NCBI GenBank assembly: GCA_016707285.1
Contig: JADJIA010000002.1
Coordinates: 72,007 to 136,006 of the forward strand
DNA from: Ignavibacteriales bacterium
GTDB lineage: Bacteria > Bacteroidota > Ignavibacteria > Ignavibacteriales > Ignavibacteriaceae
Direction of reading: 5' to 3'
Length of the DNA: 64,000 nucleotides
The stretch's first letter is position 1, and the number at the start of each line of letters is the position of its first letter. Below the pieces are notes generated by a model. The model saw only the letters and a list, made by a program, of their open reading frames with translations. It was not told where the DNA came from and made no database searches. This document shows, piece by piece, positions 19,337 through 27,867 of this stretch. A program made the translations under genes and the position numbers.

Positions 19337-19342
19337 TTTTAT

Positions 19343-20869
19343 ATGAAAATTTTACTTAGTTGGATTGGCAGGCAGGACATTTTGTCTGCTGTCAATGAAA
19401 AAGAAGCTGCAATTGCTACTGCAGTAAAAGAGATACAGCCCGACAGAACAATATTGTTGAACAATTTTGCTCCGTCTGAAATTGGTAATTTTCTGAAATA
19501 TATCTGGATGATTACAGAAAACAGGGCTGCAGTTCGACAAATATCTCTCACAACGCCAACTCGACATGAAGAGATTTACCCCTCAGTTTTGAAAATAGTG
19601 GAAGAGACTCACAGTGCCTACCCTGAAGCAGAGTTGTTTTTCCATCTCAGTCCGGGCACTCCAGCCATGCATGCTGTATGGATTCTGATTGCCAAGACAC
19701 AGATCAAAGCCCGGTTGATAGAAACGACGGCTGAAGATGGATTCAGAGAAGTTGAATTGCCCTTTGGAATTTCACTTGACTATTACCGTCCGAAGGTGGC
19801 TGAATTTGCTTCTGCTCAAAAATTCTTGTCAGCAGATGAGTTATCAAGCGACCCTGATTTTCAGGACATAATATTTAAATCGGAAATTATGACGCAACTT
19901 TTTAATAATGTGATCACAGTTTCACGATATGATATCCCGATTTTGCTGGAAGGAGAGACCGGAACAGGTAAAGAAGTTTTGGCAAATCTCATCCATAAAA
20001 AGAGCGACCGAAAGGAGAAACCATTTATAGCAATAAACTGTGGTGCGATTGCCAAAGACATAATGGAGTCGGAACTATTTGGATATGTTAAAGGTGCTTT
20101 TACAGGCGCGATATCTGATAAAAAAGGATATTTTGAAGCTGCCGATGGAGGCACGATATTTTTAGACGAAATTGGGGATCTTCCGACTGAGGCCCAGGTG
20201 AAGATACTTCGGATTTTAAATGACGGCAGTTTTACCAGGGTTGGCAGTGCGGTGATATCCAAAACCAATGTAAGAGTTATTGCCGCAACCCATAAATCGC
20301 TATTTCAACAAGTGGGATCAGGGGATTTCAGAGAAGATCTTTTTTACAGACTGGCGGTTGTGAGATTTGAGATTCCACCACTTCGGGAGAGAAGAGAAGA
20401 CCTGAAATATTTGATCGAAAAACTCTTTTCAAAGATAAGTGGACACTTCAAAAAAAGCAAAATATCTCTTTCCACTGAGGCAAATGAAATGCTCAGATTG
20501 CATGAATGGAAAGGCAATATACGAGAATTGATAAACACTCTTCAGAGATTAATTATCTTAACTCCGGGTGAATATATTACCGGGGAAGAGACAAAAAAAG
20601 CACTTTACCACACAGTTAAACCGGATCAGAAAACGGAAATTTCAGATGAGGCTTTTGATTCGAATTACAAACAGCCGGGCTCAGATGCGAATAATTACCA
20701 ACATGAGGAAAATTTTAATGTAAATCAACATATTGCGGAACTTTTTACCCGGCTTTATGATGGTGCACAAAAAAGGGCTAACACAAAGAAGGAAATCGCA
20801 TTACTTATGGGTTTTGAGAATCATCAGACATTGGACAACTGGATCAAGAAATATTATCGCTTGGGATAA
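19343..20869 (+). CDS. CARF-like sensor / sigma54 AAA+ activator (RtcR-type architecture)
   Basis: 508 aa from ATG 19343 (MKILLSWIGRQDILSAVNEK); the open frame extends upstream to 19196, but that part has no protein-like features. Residues 1-165 look like a CARF/RtcR-type Rossmann sensor: the strand-loop HLSPGTPAMHAVWILIAKT (Ser103-Pro-Gly-Thr106) corresponds to the ligand-binding loop of CARF domains. The AAA+ domain has Walker A GETGTGKE (204-211), the sigma54-contacting loop GAFTGA (251-256) and Walker B GGTIFLDEIG. The C-terminus has a helix-turn-helix (NTKKEIALLMGFENHQTLDN). By analogy with RtcR, a nucleotide or RNA-end ligand would license the AAA+ domain. Divergent to the operon it probably activates. 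Confidence 0.85.
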   Translation: MKILLSWIGRQDILSAVNEKEAAIATAVKEIQPDRTILLNNFAPSEIGNFLKYIWMITENRAAVRQISLTTPTRHEEIYPSVLKIVEETHSAYPEAELFFHLSPGTPAMHAVWILIAKTQIKARLIETTAEDGFREVELPFGISLDYYRPKVAEFASAQKFLSADELSSDPDFQDIIFKSEIMTQLFNNVITVSRYDIPILLEGETGTGKEVLANLIHKKSDRKEKPFIAINCGAIAKDIMESELFGYVKGAFTGAISDKKGYFEAADGGTIFLDEIGDLPTEAQVKILRILNDGSFTRVGSAVISKTNVRVIAATHKSLFQQVGSGDFREDLFYRLAVVRFEIPPLRERREDLKYLIEKLFSKISGHFKKSKISLSTEANEMLRLHEWKGNIRELINTLQRLIILTPGEYITGEETKKALYHTVKPDQKTEISDEAFDSNYKQPGSDANNYQHEENFNVNQHIAELFTRLYDGAQKRANTKKEIALLMGFENHQTLDNWIKKYYRLG

Positions 20870-20872
20870 CCT

Positions 20873-20884
20873 CTGTCCGGACAG
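20873..20884. repeat. Perfect 12-bp palindrome after the CARF activator gene
   Basis: CTGTCCGGACAG, 4 bp after the stop codon, followed shortly by CCCCTTTTT. It may be part of a weak terminator or a protein site. There is no loop, so a classical hairpin is unlikely. Confidence 0.3.
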
Positions 20885-20990
20885 GACCCCTTTTTGGGTG
20901 AACAAGTATAAGTCACCCTTGATAGCGAAATAAATTTTAAGAATACTTCGCTTTGCAACTTAATTATAATAAAATCGAGACCCAATCAAT

Positions 20991-21155
20991 ATGGATAAAG
21001 AAGAAATCGCTATTCGCGAACAAGCAATCATAGAGCTAATTGAAGTATTCAGTTCGAAGTATTTAAATGAAGAAATTCATGAACTTTGTGTTAAATTAGT
21101 AAAAAAACTTGGCAGAAAAAGAGATGTCCTGTTTGTATCAGATTTAAACATTTAA
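20991..21155 (+). pseudogene. Truncated DUF6398-like fragment
   Basis: A 54-codon frame (MDKEEIAIREQAIIELIEVF...) whose core IIELIEVFSSKYLNEEIHEL followed by CVKLVKKLGRKR resembles, from memory, the N-terminal half of DUF6398 proteins (E-x-F-C-x-x-H-L-N-x-E-Y-x-x-L-C ... L-x-R-K-R). The family continues after K-R-P-S-P; here the match breaks at KRDVLF and a stop follows 9 codons later. The 3' end overlaps the convergent hicA by 12 bp. It is probably a remnant cut by acquisition of the HicBA module; a genuine small protein is the alternative. Confidence 0.45.
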
Positions 21156-21368
21156 AAAGTCATCTACAGAAACATCAGCTTGTTTTAAAATTGCAGCAAG
21201 TGTTCCTTCAGGCATATCTCCGGGATGATTGGGGATAGTAGTATATTTTTTATGAATCGGTTGATACCAAATTTCATGACTCCCGGCAGCCTGACGATAG
21301 AAAATAAAACCAAATTTTTTCAATTTTTTCACAATTTGGCGATATTTGAATCCTGACAATCTGCCCAA
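21144..21368 (-). CDS. hicA: HicA-type mRNA interferase toxin
   Basis: 74 aa with the HicA double-stranded-RNA-binding-like fold: KYRQIVKKLKKFGFIFYRQA, then the catalytic-His segment GSHEIWYQ and PNHPGDMPEGTLAAILKQAD. HicA cleaves mRNA and is neutralised by HicB. It lies 5 bp downstream of the antitoxin gene. The antitoxin-first order is the reverse of the classical hicAB order but is known. Confidence 0.92.
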   Translation of the reverse strand: MGRLSGFKYRQIVKKLKKFGFIFYRQAAGSHEIWYQPIHKKYTTIPNHPGDMPEGTLAAILKQADVSVDDFLNV

Positions 21369-21373
21369 TCTTA

Positions 21374-21607
21374 TTAAACTCCAACAACGATTGGGAAATC
21401 AAATGATTTTTGTTCCTGGATCGAAAGCTCAGGTATTGGAATTATCAAATCCTGAGCCTCAATAAGTTTTTTTGCGACATCTCTGGCTATTTCGATAGTC
21501 TCTGAAATTGTTCGTCCCTGAGCTATCAAACCTTGGATATCTTCGGATGTTGCCAGGAAGACACCCTCCGGCAATTTTTCAATATGGATATTTATTACTC
21601 GTTCCAA
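21374..21607 (-). CDS. hicB: HicB-type antitoxin
   Basis: 77 aa. The partially degraded RNase-H-like HicB fold is visible: INIHIEKLPEGVFLATSEDIQG followed by LIAQGRTISETIEIARDVAKKLIEA. The C-terminus stops after KSFDFPIVVGV without the ribbon-helix-helix or HTH seen in longer HicB proteins, so autoregulation by this protein alone is uncertain. It is translated first, with hicA 5 bp behind. The 21608-21772 gap has nothing recognised. Confidence 0.85.
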   Translation of the reverse strand: MERVINIHIEKLPEGVFLATSEDIQGLIAQGRTISETIEIARDVAKKLIEAQDLIIPIPELSIQEQKSFDFPIVVGV

Positions 21608-21772
21608 AAAGACCTCATTTTTTTACTTCTTAGATGCAAGATATATAATCAAGTAAGAGAAATAAAACCTAAAATTCTTCAACTGGTATTTGTTTTTTGG
21701 AAAATCTTGTCAAGGTTCAGGAAAAAGCAGATTCTACAATTGTAATAAAAATCACTTCCCTGGGAATACATG

Positions 21773-22965
21773 TTATTCCTTAAACACTTCCTCGGCGATA
21801 TATTCTCCAATGCTTAAAGAAGCTGTCGCTGCCGGGGATGGAGCATTAAGCACATGTAACATGTTTTTGGTGTGTTTTAAGTAGAAATCATCGAGCAGTT
21901 TACCATTCCGGTCAAGAGCCTGGGCTCGCACACCGGCACCACCTTTTACCAGATCACTCTCCTGAATCGCAGGCAACAGTTTTTGTAGAGCTTCGGTGAA
22001 TGCGGTTTTGTTAAACGAACGGTATATCTCTTTTAGTCCCATGGAGGCATACTTACTGCTCATTTTCAGGTAACCGGGGAAGGTCAAAAACTCAATTGTA
22101 TCACTCATACTAAAGTCAGACCAGCTATATCCTTCTCTTTAAAAGCAGGTACAGCGTTTGGACCGGCTTCAACTCCCCCTTTTGCCATTCGGGTGAAATG
22201 AACACCGAGGAAAGGGAATGCCGGATCGGGTACCGGATAGATAAGATTGTTAACAAGAAATTCTTTTTCGGGTACAAGTTTAAAATATTCGCCGCGGAAC
22301 GGAATGATCTTAATTTCGGGATCAACGCCACATAACTGAGCAATAACATCTGATTGCAGACCACCACAATTAATTAAAAATTTGGTTTCATAATCTCCCG
22401 TGGAAGTAAGAAGAGTTAACTCATCCCGATGTTGACGGAGTTGAATAAATTCACAATTCAGTTTTATCTCACCACCGAGATTTTCGATCAGTTCAGCAAG
22501 TTTTTTAACCACTTTTGTGTAATCCACGATACCGGTTTGCGGTACAAAAAGTCCCTCAATTCCTGCACAGTATGGTTCATAATCTCTGATTTCTTTGAAG
22601 TCAAGTCGTTTTAAACCTGTAAGACCGTTGGCTTTACCTCGCATTTCAATATCATTTAGTCGAAAAATCTCGTTTTGGGTGGTTGCTACAACAATTTTCC
22701 CACATCTTTCATGGTGGATGTTATGTTCCTCGCAAAACTGGTACATCATTTCTCTGCCTGTTGTGCAGTTTTTGGCTTTGAGTGAACCTGGTTTGTAATA
22801 AAGTCCTGAGTGGATAACCCCGCTGTTATTACCTGTTTGATGTTTTGAGAGGTAGGGTGCTTTTTCGATAAGGAGGAGTTTAGAGCCGGGTTTCTTTTTA
22901 AGGATTGAGTAAGCGGTTGCCGCCCCGACGATACCGCCACCGATGATAACATAGTCGTAATTCAT
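21773..22965 (-). CDS. lhgO: L-2-hydroxyglutarate oxidase, split by a one-base frameshift
   Basis: FAD-dependent oxidoreductase of the LhgO/DAO family. The first part (start ATG 22965, MNYDYVIIGGGIVGAATAYS) has the Rossmann FAD site and KHQTGNNSGVIHSGLYYKPG. It ends in a premature stop after FKEKDIAGLTLV. The remainder (21773-22108) carries the C-terminal family motifs GAGVRAQALD and NAPSPAATASLSIG. Adding one A to the AAA run near 22143 restores FKREGYSWSDFSMSDTIEFL, matching the family across the junction. So this is one gene with a -1 indel (real or from assembly), not two genes. The intact enzyme oxidises L-2-hydroxyglutarate to 2-oxoglutarate at the membrane. Confidence 0.88.
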
Positions 22966-23040
22966 AATAAACTTCAATTGCTAAATTTGGTAAAACTGAA
23001 TTGAAATTTAGTTAAATATTTTGATTAGTAGGATAGTTAG

Positions 23041-23123
23041 GAGAGGGGACGCAGATACACGCAGATGGGATTTTGAAATAGTTCCACGGATATAACGGAT
23101 TGAGCACGGATTTTCACGGATGG
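23041..23123. repeat. Dispersed CACGGAT/ACGCAGAT intergenic repeat, copy 1
   Basis: Contains GGGGACGCAGATACACGCAG, then GTTCCACGGATATAACGGAT and GAGCACGGATTTTCACGGAT. The same modules recur at 32150, 59863 and 62925 in this window in different order and orientation. Non-coding; it separates lhgO from the SurA-like operon. Confidence 0.85.
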
Positions 23124-23142
23124 ATTTTTTGTTTATATCACT

Positions 23143-23236
23143 GAAGTTCTGATCACTGAAGTTCTGAGTTTCCGAAGTTCTGAAGTTCTGAGGTTCTGAA
23201 TTTCTGAGGTTCCGAAGTTCTGAGTTTCCGAGGTTC
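23143..23236. repeat. Tandem array with 8-bp unit GAAGTTCT
   Basis: About eleven imperfect 8-bp units (GAAGTTCT, GAGTTTCC, GAGGTTCT, GAATTTCT, GAGGTTCC), with one 7-bp interruption (GATCACT). It abuts the stop codon of the leftward SurA-like gene, whose last codons are within a few bases of the array. Confidence 0.85.
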
Positions 23237-23237
23237 C

Positions 23238-25079
23238 CTACGGAATAAGCTCCTGCCGAAGTTGGTTGATGTCTATGAAGTCAGCCCAGTTGTCGAGGAG
23301 GGGAACAGCGGTAATTCTGCCGCCAAATCCCATGAGGCGGTGAACAAACATTACAATATTAGAAGTTTTTATATCTTTTAGTTCCGATTCAAAGGCTTTT
23401 GCGTTATATTTTTGGGCAAGTCCGGCGGTTTTGTTTGAAAGGAACTTGTTGAGTTTCTTCTGGAAAAGATAGGTTCTTAATTGCTCTTTTGAATTTTCAT
23501 ATTCAAATTTTAGAGAATCATTCATGCTGCTTTTTGCAGTAACCATGATCAAGGAATAACCATCACCTCTTTTAATAGGTCCATAAAGTTGGTTTAAATC
23601 GAGTTTACTTGCGATGATGCCAATGTCACCAAGAAAAACTGCCGGTTGTAGTCCTGTTTCTCCGTTTTCGTTTACAAGTGGATCAGTTTTTCCCCGTGAT
23701 TTTAATATATCGCCAAAAGATTTTCCTTTTCCTGTCTCATTCAACACAACTTCAATTTCATTAAGATCTTTAACGGTTAAAAGTTGAATATTTACAAGAA
23801 CAAAGTCTTTATCCTTTAAAACATCCTGTCGGTAATAGTCTTCAATTTCGGCATCACTAACTCGTGCAGAATCGAGAAATGAAACTTTCATTACCTGTGC
23901 AAGAAGGTTTTGTTTCCATGATTCCAGATCCGCAGTAACAGATTTTAACGATTTTAAACCTTTTTTTTCAGCTTCAAAAGTGAGCAACTGTTGTTGAACA
24001 AAATCTTTTGCCAATTTACTTAGTCGCTTAAAAACCTCAATTTTTGACTGTGATTTAAATTCAGGTTCTTCCAGTGCCAGGGATGCAAGGAAATCAAAAA
24101 CAGTGACTTCTCTTCCGTCAACGATGAAGAGATTGGAGTCGGGTCTATTGGTTCTTAGTGAAGCTCTCAATCTTTGGAAATCCTTGGCAGTCAGAATGTA
24201 TTTGAATCCGGTTGAATCATTTTGAGCAGGGGGCAGAGCTGAGATTAAATCAAAGATATCATCGGCAACAAAATGAAAAGCTCCACCATCGATGTTAATT
24301 TTATATTCAGCGAGCAATCCACTCAGATATTCTTTCATTCTGTGGAGGGCGCGACGGTCTTTCACAGTTTGTTTGATTTTATCAACAACTTTAGATTCGG
24401 CAATATCAACCGCCTGAAAAATAACATTATCAATGTGAAAGATAATCCAGCCATTTTCACTGTTAATTGGCTGTGTCGATTTCCCCGGGTTAAGTGCAAA
24501 AACTGAATCCTCGATTTCTTCATCCTGAAGTACCCCAAGTTTCAACTCCATCGGGATAATCTGTATGGAAGAAAATTCAGGTAACTTTATGAGGGAATCA
24601 AGTTTTTTACCGGAAGCCAGAGAGGAATAAATTTGTTCGATTAACTTCTTGTCGGGAGACGACAGAATCGAGGTTTTAATCGTTTTAGCAGCTTTTACGA
24701 GGGCATTGTTTACATCGGCTGCACTCAGTTTAATTTTACTTTCCACTTCCATTTTAAAGAGTGCATCCCTGAGGAAAAGGTCTTCGAGAGGTCTAAAGTA
24801 AAATCGGAATTCTTCAGACAGGTCGACTCCCTGATTCACTGCTTCAAGGTACCAGAGTTTTTCAGCAATAAGGGAATAGAGGAAATCAGCCTTTAGAGAA
24901 TCCTTGTTCCACCCGTTTTTGTGTGAGAGGAAGGGGGAGAGTTCAAATCGTGTCTTAAAATCTCTTTCAGTTATTCTCGATCCACCAATTGTGGCAAGAA
25001 TTTTCCCATCGGGTTGGGCAGAGATCACCGAAAAAAATGAAACAAAAAACAGAAGAATAACAGAGGCTCTTTTAAACAT
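23238..25079 (-). CDS. SurA-like periplasmic peptidyl-prolyl isomerase/chaperone
   Basis: 613 aa from ATG 25079 (a GGA precedes it; a TTG at 25088 is an alternative start). Signal peptide MFKRASVILLFFVSFFSVISAQ. A SurA N-domain-like helical region (ATIGGSRITERDFKTRFELS) is followed by a parvulin-like region (residues about 90-230) and a second chaperone/parvulin-like half (VSDAEIEDYYRQDVLKDKDF; GDILKSRGKTDP; LGDIGIIASKLDLNQLYGPI). The parvulin domains are divergent, so catalytic activity is uncertain. It follows the GH5 gene by 12 bp, suggesting that it helps fold outer-membrane or exported proteins of the glucan system (inference). Confidence 0.78.
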   Translation of the reverse strand: MFKRASVILLFFVSFFSVISAQPDGKILATIGGSRITERDFKTRFELSPFLSHKNGWNKDSLKADFLYSLIAEKLWYLEAVNQGVDLSEEFRFYFRPLEDLFLRDALFKMEVESKIKLSAADVNNALVKAAKTIKTSILSSPDKKLIEQIYSSLASGKKLDSLIKLPEFSSIQIIPMELKLGVLQDEEIEDSVFALNPGKSTQPINSENGWIIFHIDNVIFQAVDIAESKVVDKIKQTVKDRRALHRMKEYLSGLLAEYKINIDGGAFHFVADDIFDLISALPPAQNDSTGFKYILTAKDFQRLRASLRTNRPDSNLFIVDGREVTVFDFLASLALEEPEFKSQSKIEVFKRLSKLAKDFVQQQLLTFEAEKKGLKSLKSVTADLESWKQNLLAQVMKVSFLDSARVSDAEIEDYYRQDVLKDKDFVLVNIQLLTVKDLNEIEVVLNETGKGKSFGDILKSRGKTDPLVNENGETGLQPAVFLGDIGIIASKLDLNQLYGPIKRGDGYSLIMVTAKSSMNDSLKFEYENSKEQLRTYLFQKKLNKFLSNKTAGLAQKYNAKAFESELKDIKTSNIVMFVHRLMGFGGRITAVPLLDNWADFIDINQLRQELIP

Positions 25080-25091
25080 AATTTCCAAAAA

Positions 25092-26297
25092 TTATAAACC
25101 AAGAGCCTTAAGATAATCAGAATTGATAAAACAGTTTTTCAATTTGATATTTTCGAGATATTGCGCGAGGATGATTTTAATCTTCGCCTGATCGGGTTTG
25201 TTATCTCTGATATATCCATAAGAGACATCAAATTTATTTGCAAAGGTGGTTATCAGATCATAATCTTTTGGCGGCACGATTGAGGTTATTCCCCTTTCGC
25301 TGTTAAGTTTTTTATAGGGCCAAAAACACCAACCGATATTTTCCTTTTCGAGCATCGTACGGAATTCAGTTATCCATTCATTGGTGTTTTCACCGGATTC
25401 ACCCATCCAGATTGGCACCTGGTATTTTTCACCAAAATCGATATAGTCTTGAACCACATCTTTTGTTGCTGGGGTCCAGTATTTATGAAAAGTGTAAACC
25501 AGATTGTCATCAAACGGTTTTCCAAAAACTGAAAAATTGCTGTTCCACTGTGCACCTGCGATGAAGATAATATGGTTTTTATCAACAGTCCTGATTGCCG
25601 CAGTTAATCTTTTGAAGAAGGGTTCAAGAAGCGGGTTCAGTTTATCTTTGTCGAAATAGTGGGCAATTGGTTCGTTAAGGAGGTCATAACCAATCACAAT
25701 TGGATCGTTTTTATAGGTATCCGCAAGTTTTGTCCAAATTTTGATGGTTAAATTGATATTCTCTTCCGATTCAAAAAGGAAAGGATAACCATAACTGTCG
25801 TCGATGTTGTCGCCTGTCTGACCGCCCGGGGCGCAGTGCATATCAAGTACAACAGGGAGGTTCTCCTCGCGGCACCACTTAACAGCAGAGTCGAGAAGGG
25901 CGTAACCGGGACCGGTCAATTCCTGCTTTTCATCATCAGTAACAAAAAGCCGGTAATTAAAAGGTATCCTGATCGAGTTAAAACCACACTTTTTTAAAAA
26001 CTTGATGTCTTCGTGAGTTATGTAATCGGTTCTGAACTTGTTCCAGAATTTTTCTGCTTCACGCTCTCCCAGAAGAATATCAAACAGATCATAAATCAAT
26101 CGTGGAGAGCTTACTTTTTCAAATTTGAACATATATCCTTCGGGAACGAGCCAGTTTCCCAGCCCGATTCCTTTAAGAAGTACAGGTTTTCCCTGGGGAT
26201 CGAGAATCTCTTTCCCCTTTGTTGAAAAGAAACCCTTTTGTTGGGGATGAATAAGTCCAACAGCAGAAATAAAAAGAAGAAGCCAGAGGTATCTCAT
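25092..26297 (-). CDS. GH5 glycoside hydrolase (exo-beta-1,3-glucanase/cellulase type)
   Basis: 401 aa with signal peptide (MRYLWLLLFISAVGLIHPQQ). A GH5 TIM barrel: LLKGIGLGNWLVPEGYMF, FNSIRIPFNYRLF, VLDMHCAPGG, acid/base Glu209 in YDLLNEPIAHY and nucleophile Glu300 in WMGESGENTNEW. The GxGLGxWL opening resembles exo-1,3-glucanase members of GH5. There is no T9SS tail or CBM, so it is probably periplasmic, unlike its paralog at 47920. Its ATG overlaps the stop of the permease gene by 1 bp (TAATG), so it is co-transcribed behind that sigma54-type promoter. Confidence 0.9.
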   Translation of the reverse strand: MRYLWLLLFISAVGLIHPQQKGFFSTKGKEILDPQGKPVLLKGIGLGNWLVPEGYMFKFEKVSSPRLIYDLFDILLGEREAEKFWNKFRTDYITHEDIKFLKKCGFNSIRIPFNYRLFVTDDEKQELTGPGYALLDSAVKWCREENLPVVLDMHCAPGGQTGDNIDDSYGYPFLFESEENINLTIKIWTKLADTYKNDPIVIGYDLLNEPIAHYFDKDKLNPLLEPFFKRLTAAIRTVDKNHIIFIAGAQWNSNFSVFGKPFDDNLVYTFHKYWTPATKDVVQDYIDFGEKYQVPIWMGESGENTNEWITEFRTMLEKENIGWCFWPYKKLNSERGITSIVPPKDYDLITTFANKFDVSYGYIRDNKPDQAKIKIILAQYLENIKLKNCFINSDYLKALGL

Positions 26298-27625
26298 TAT
26301 TTCGCCTTGTTAGCAGCTTTTTCGAAACTTGGGACACTTCCTGCTATTCCATAATAAGCAATAAACGCATAACAGAGAACAGGGAGGATAAATGCGTGAT
26401 GCAGACCAATTGAAGAGTCGGCGATGAGACCCTGAAGTACCGGGATAAGTGCTCCGCCAACTATTGCCATACAAAGGATTCCGGAAGCCTGACCTGTATG
26501 TTTGCCAAGTCCTTTAATCGCAAGGGAAAAGATGGTTGGGAACATAATAGAGTTAAAAAGCCCGACGAGCAGGATTGACCAGATGGCAACCTGACCATTT
26601 GTGAGCATCGAAACGACAACCAGGATAGCAGCGGCAACTGCATTAAATCCAAGAACCTGTCCGGGATTAATTTTTCTCTGAACTGCAGAGCCAATAAATC
26701 TTCCAACCATTGCACCACCCCAATAAAATGAAACAAGTTTTCCTGCATCCATTTCAGCGAGGGAGTTATCGAGGAATACAAAATAGTTGACAAGGAAACT
26801 GCCAATTGCAACTTCAGCACCCACATAAACGAAAATACCAACAGCACCAAGGATCAAGTGTTTATATCCCCATGCACTTGGATGAAGATCGTCATAACTT
26901 TGTTTTGCACCATCTTCAGATTCAACGCTTCCGGCTTCAATTTGTGGTAATTTTATGTAAGCAAAAACTGCAGAAAGGATCAGGAGAGCAGCGGCAAGAG
27001 CGAGATAAGGAACTTGAACAGCAGTAGCTTCAGCCTCTATGTACGCATTCAGGGCTGCAGGAGCCATTGTTGCCATTTCTTCTGATGTTTTCACAGCAGT
27101 TGAAAGAATAAGGAGTGAACCAAAATAAGGCGCAACAGTAGTTCCGAGTGAATTAAAAGCCTGGGTCAGGTTCAATCTTGATGAAGCTGTCTCAGGTTTC
27201 CCAAGGATGGTGACATAAGGGTTGGCTGCCACTTGAAGAAGTGTAATACCGGCGGCAAGGATAAAAAACGCCAGCAGGAAAACAGGATAAGACCTTAAAC
27301 CTGCAGCGGGATAAAAAATCAATGTTCCCACACCTGCGGTAAGAAGTCCAATAACAATTCCTCTTTTATAACCAACTTTCTCAACCAATTTCCCGGAAGG
27401 GAGTGAAACGAGGAAATATGCAAGGAAAAAAGTGAACTGCACCAGCATCGATTCCGTATAGCTGAGTGAAAATACACTTTTAAGATGGGGAATGAGGATG
27501 TCGTTTAGACAGGTAAGAAATCCCCACATAAAAAAGAGGGAAGTAAGTATCGTCAATTCAGGCATGTAGTTTGCTGTACTACCACTGTTTTTTATTTTAC
27601 CGGCATTAGGTATCGTTGTTGCCAT
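26297..27625 (-). CDS. FHS-family MFS sugar permease (FucP / glucose-galactose type)
   Basis: 442 aa, 12 predicted membrane helices. FHS-family hallmarks: TSLFFMWGFLTCLNDILIPH at the start of helix 1, the helix 4-5 segment NPYVTILGKPETASSRLNLT and QAFNSLGTTVAPYFGS. Members are H+- or Na+-coupled symporters of fucose, glucose, galactose or N-acetylglucosamine; beta-1,3-glucan breakdown to glucose nearby suggests glucose (inference). First gene of the leftward operon with GH5 and the SurA-like gene. Upstream, on the same strand, are a sigma54-type promoter and a paired palindrome shared with the SSS symporter gene. Confidence 0.9.
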   Translation of the reverse strand: MATTIPNAGKIKNSGSTANYMPELTILTSLFFMWGFLTCLNDILIPHLKSVFSLSYTESMLVQFTFFLAYFLVSLPSGKLVEKVGYKRGIVIGLLTAGVGTLIFYPAAGLRSYPVFLLAFFILAAGITLLQVAANPYVTILGKPETASSRLNLTQAFNSLGTTVAPYFGSLLILSTAVKTSEEMATMAPAALNAYIEAEATAVQVPYLALAAALLILSAVFAYIKLPQIEAGSVESEDGAKQSYDDLHPSAWGYKHLILGAVGIFVYVGAEVAIGSFLVNYFVFLDNSLAEMDAGKLVSFYWGGAMVGRFIGSAVQRKINPGQVLGFNAVAAAILVVVSMLTNGQVAIWSILLVGLFNSIMFPTIFSLAIKGLGKHTGQASGILCMAIVGGALIPVLQGLIADSSIGLHHAFILPVLCYAFIAYYGIAGSVPSFEKAANKAK

Positions 27626-27670
27626 TATATCTCCGTTGGACTGAATAGGTTATTTCAAAGCTAATCTATA

Positions 27671-27686
27671 TTCAATAATTGTGCCC
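27671..27686 (-). promoter_or_regulatory. Sigma54-type promoter of the permease operon
   Basis: Minus-strand GGGCACAATTATTGAA: GG and the -12 G are separated by 10 bp, with CAC after GG and TT before the -12 G. The -12 dinucleotide is GA, not GC, as in the promoter at 19231. The permease start codon is about 45 bp downstream. Weaker than the other two on sequence alone; supported by the upstream paired palindrome. Confidence 0.5.
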
Positions 27687-27747
27687 TTCAATAATTGTTG
27701 GAATTCGACCGAATAATATGGTTAAGATAGCCGGGAATTCATCTCGT

Positions 27748-27785
27748 ATTATTATTTTAATAATTTCAACTTATCAAATTAATAA
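27748..27785 (-). promoter_or_regulatory. Paired-palindrome activator site (shared motif, copy A)
   Basis: On the minus strand, TTATTAATTTGATAA, 7 bp, then TTATTAAAATAATAAT. The first box differs by two bases from TTATCAAATTGATAA in copy B (32444-32481), and the second box is identical. Spacing (7 bp), order and orientation relative to the transporter gene are the same in both. It ends 63 bp upstream of the -24 element. Likely the binding site of the NtrC-type activator encoded at 30679. Confidence 0.6.
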
Positions 27786-27837
27786 ATATTGACGGGATAA
27801 ATGAACGGGGATGGGAAAAATCTAAAATTTAATAATC

Positions 27838-27845
27838 TATATTTG
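27838..27845 (+). promoter_or_regulatory. Candidate Bacteroidetes-type -7 box before the sensor operon
   Basis: TATATTTG fits the TAnnTTTG -7 element of the Bacteroidetes housekeeping sigma factor, 22 bp before the start of the solute-binding protein gene. No convincing -33 element, so this is a weak call. Confidence 0.3.
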
Positions 27846-27867
27846 CATTAAAATTTGCGGAAAGTTT

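Noticed and set aside
21773..22977. Two separate neighbouring oxidoreductase genes
   Set aside because: They are the halves of one LhgO; the family sequence continues across the junction after adding one A.
23143..23236. CRISPR-like array (also 63094-63171)
   Set aside because: Units are 8 bp without spacers of 25-40 bp, and no cas gene is present.
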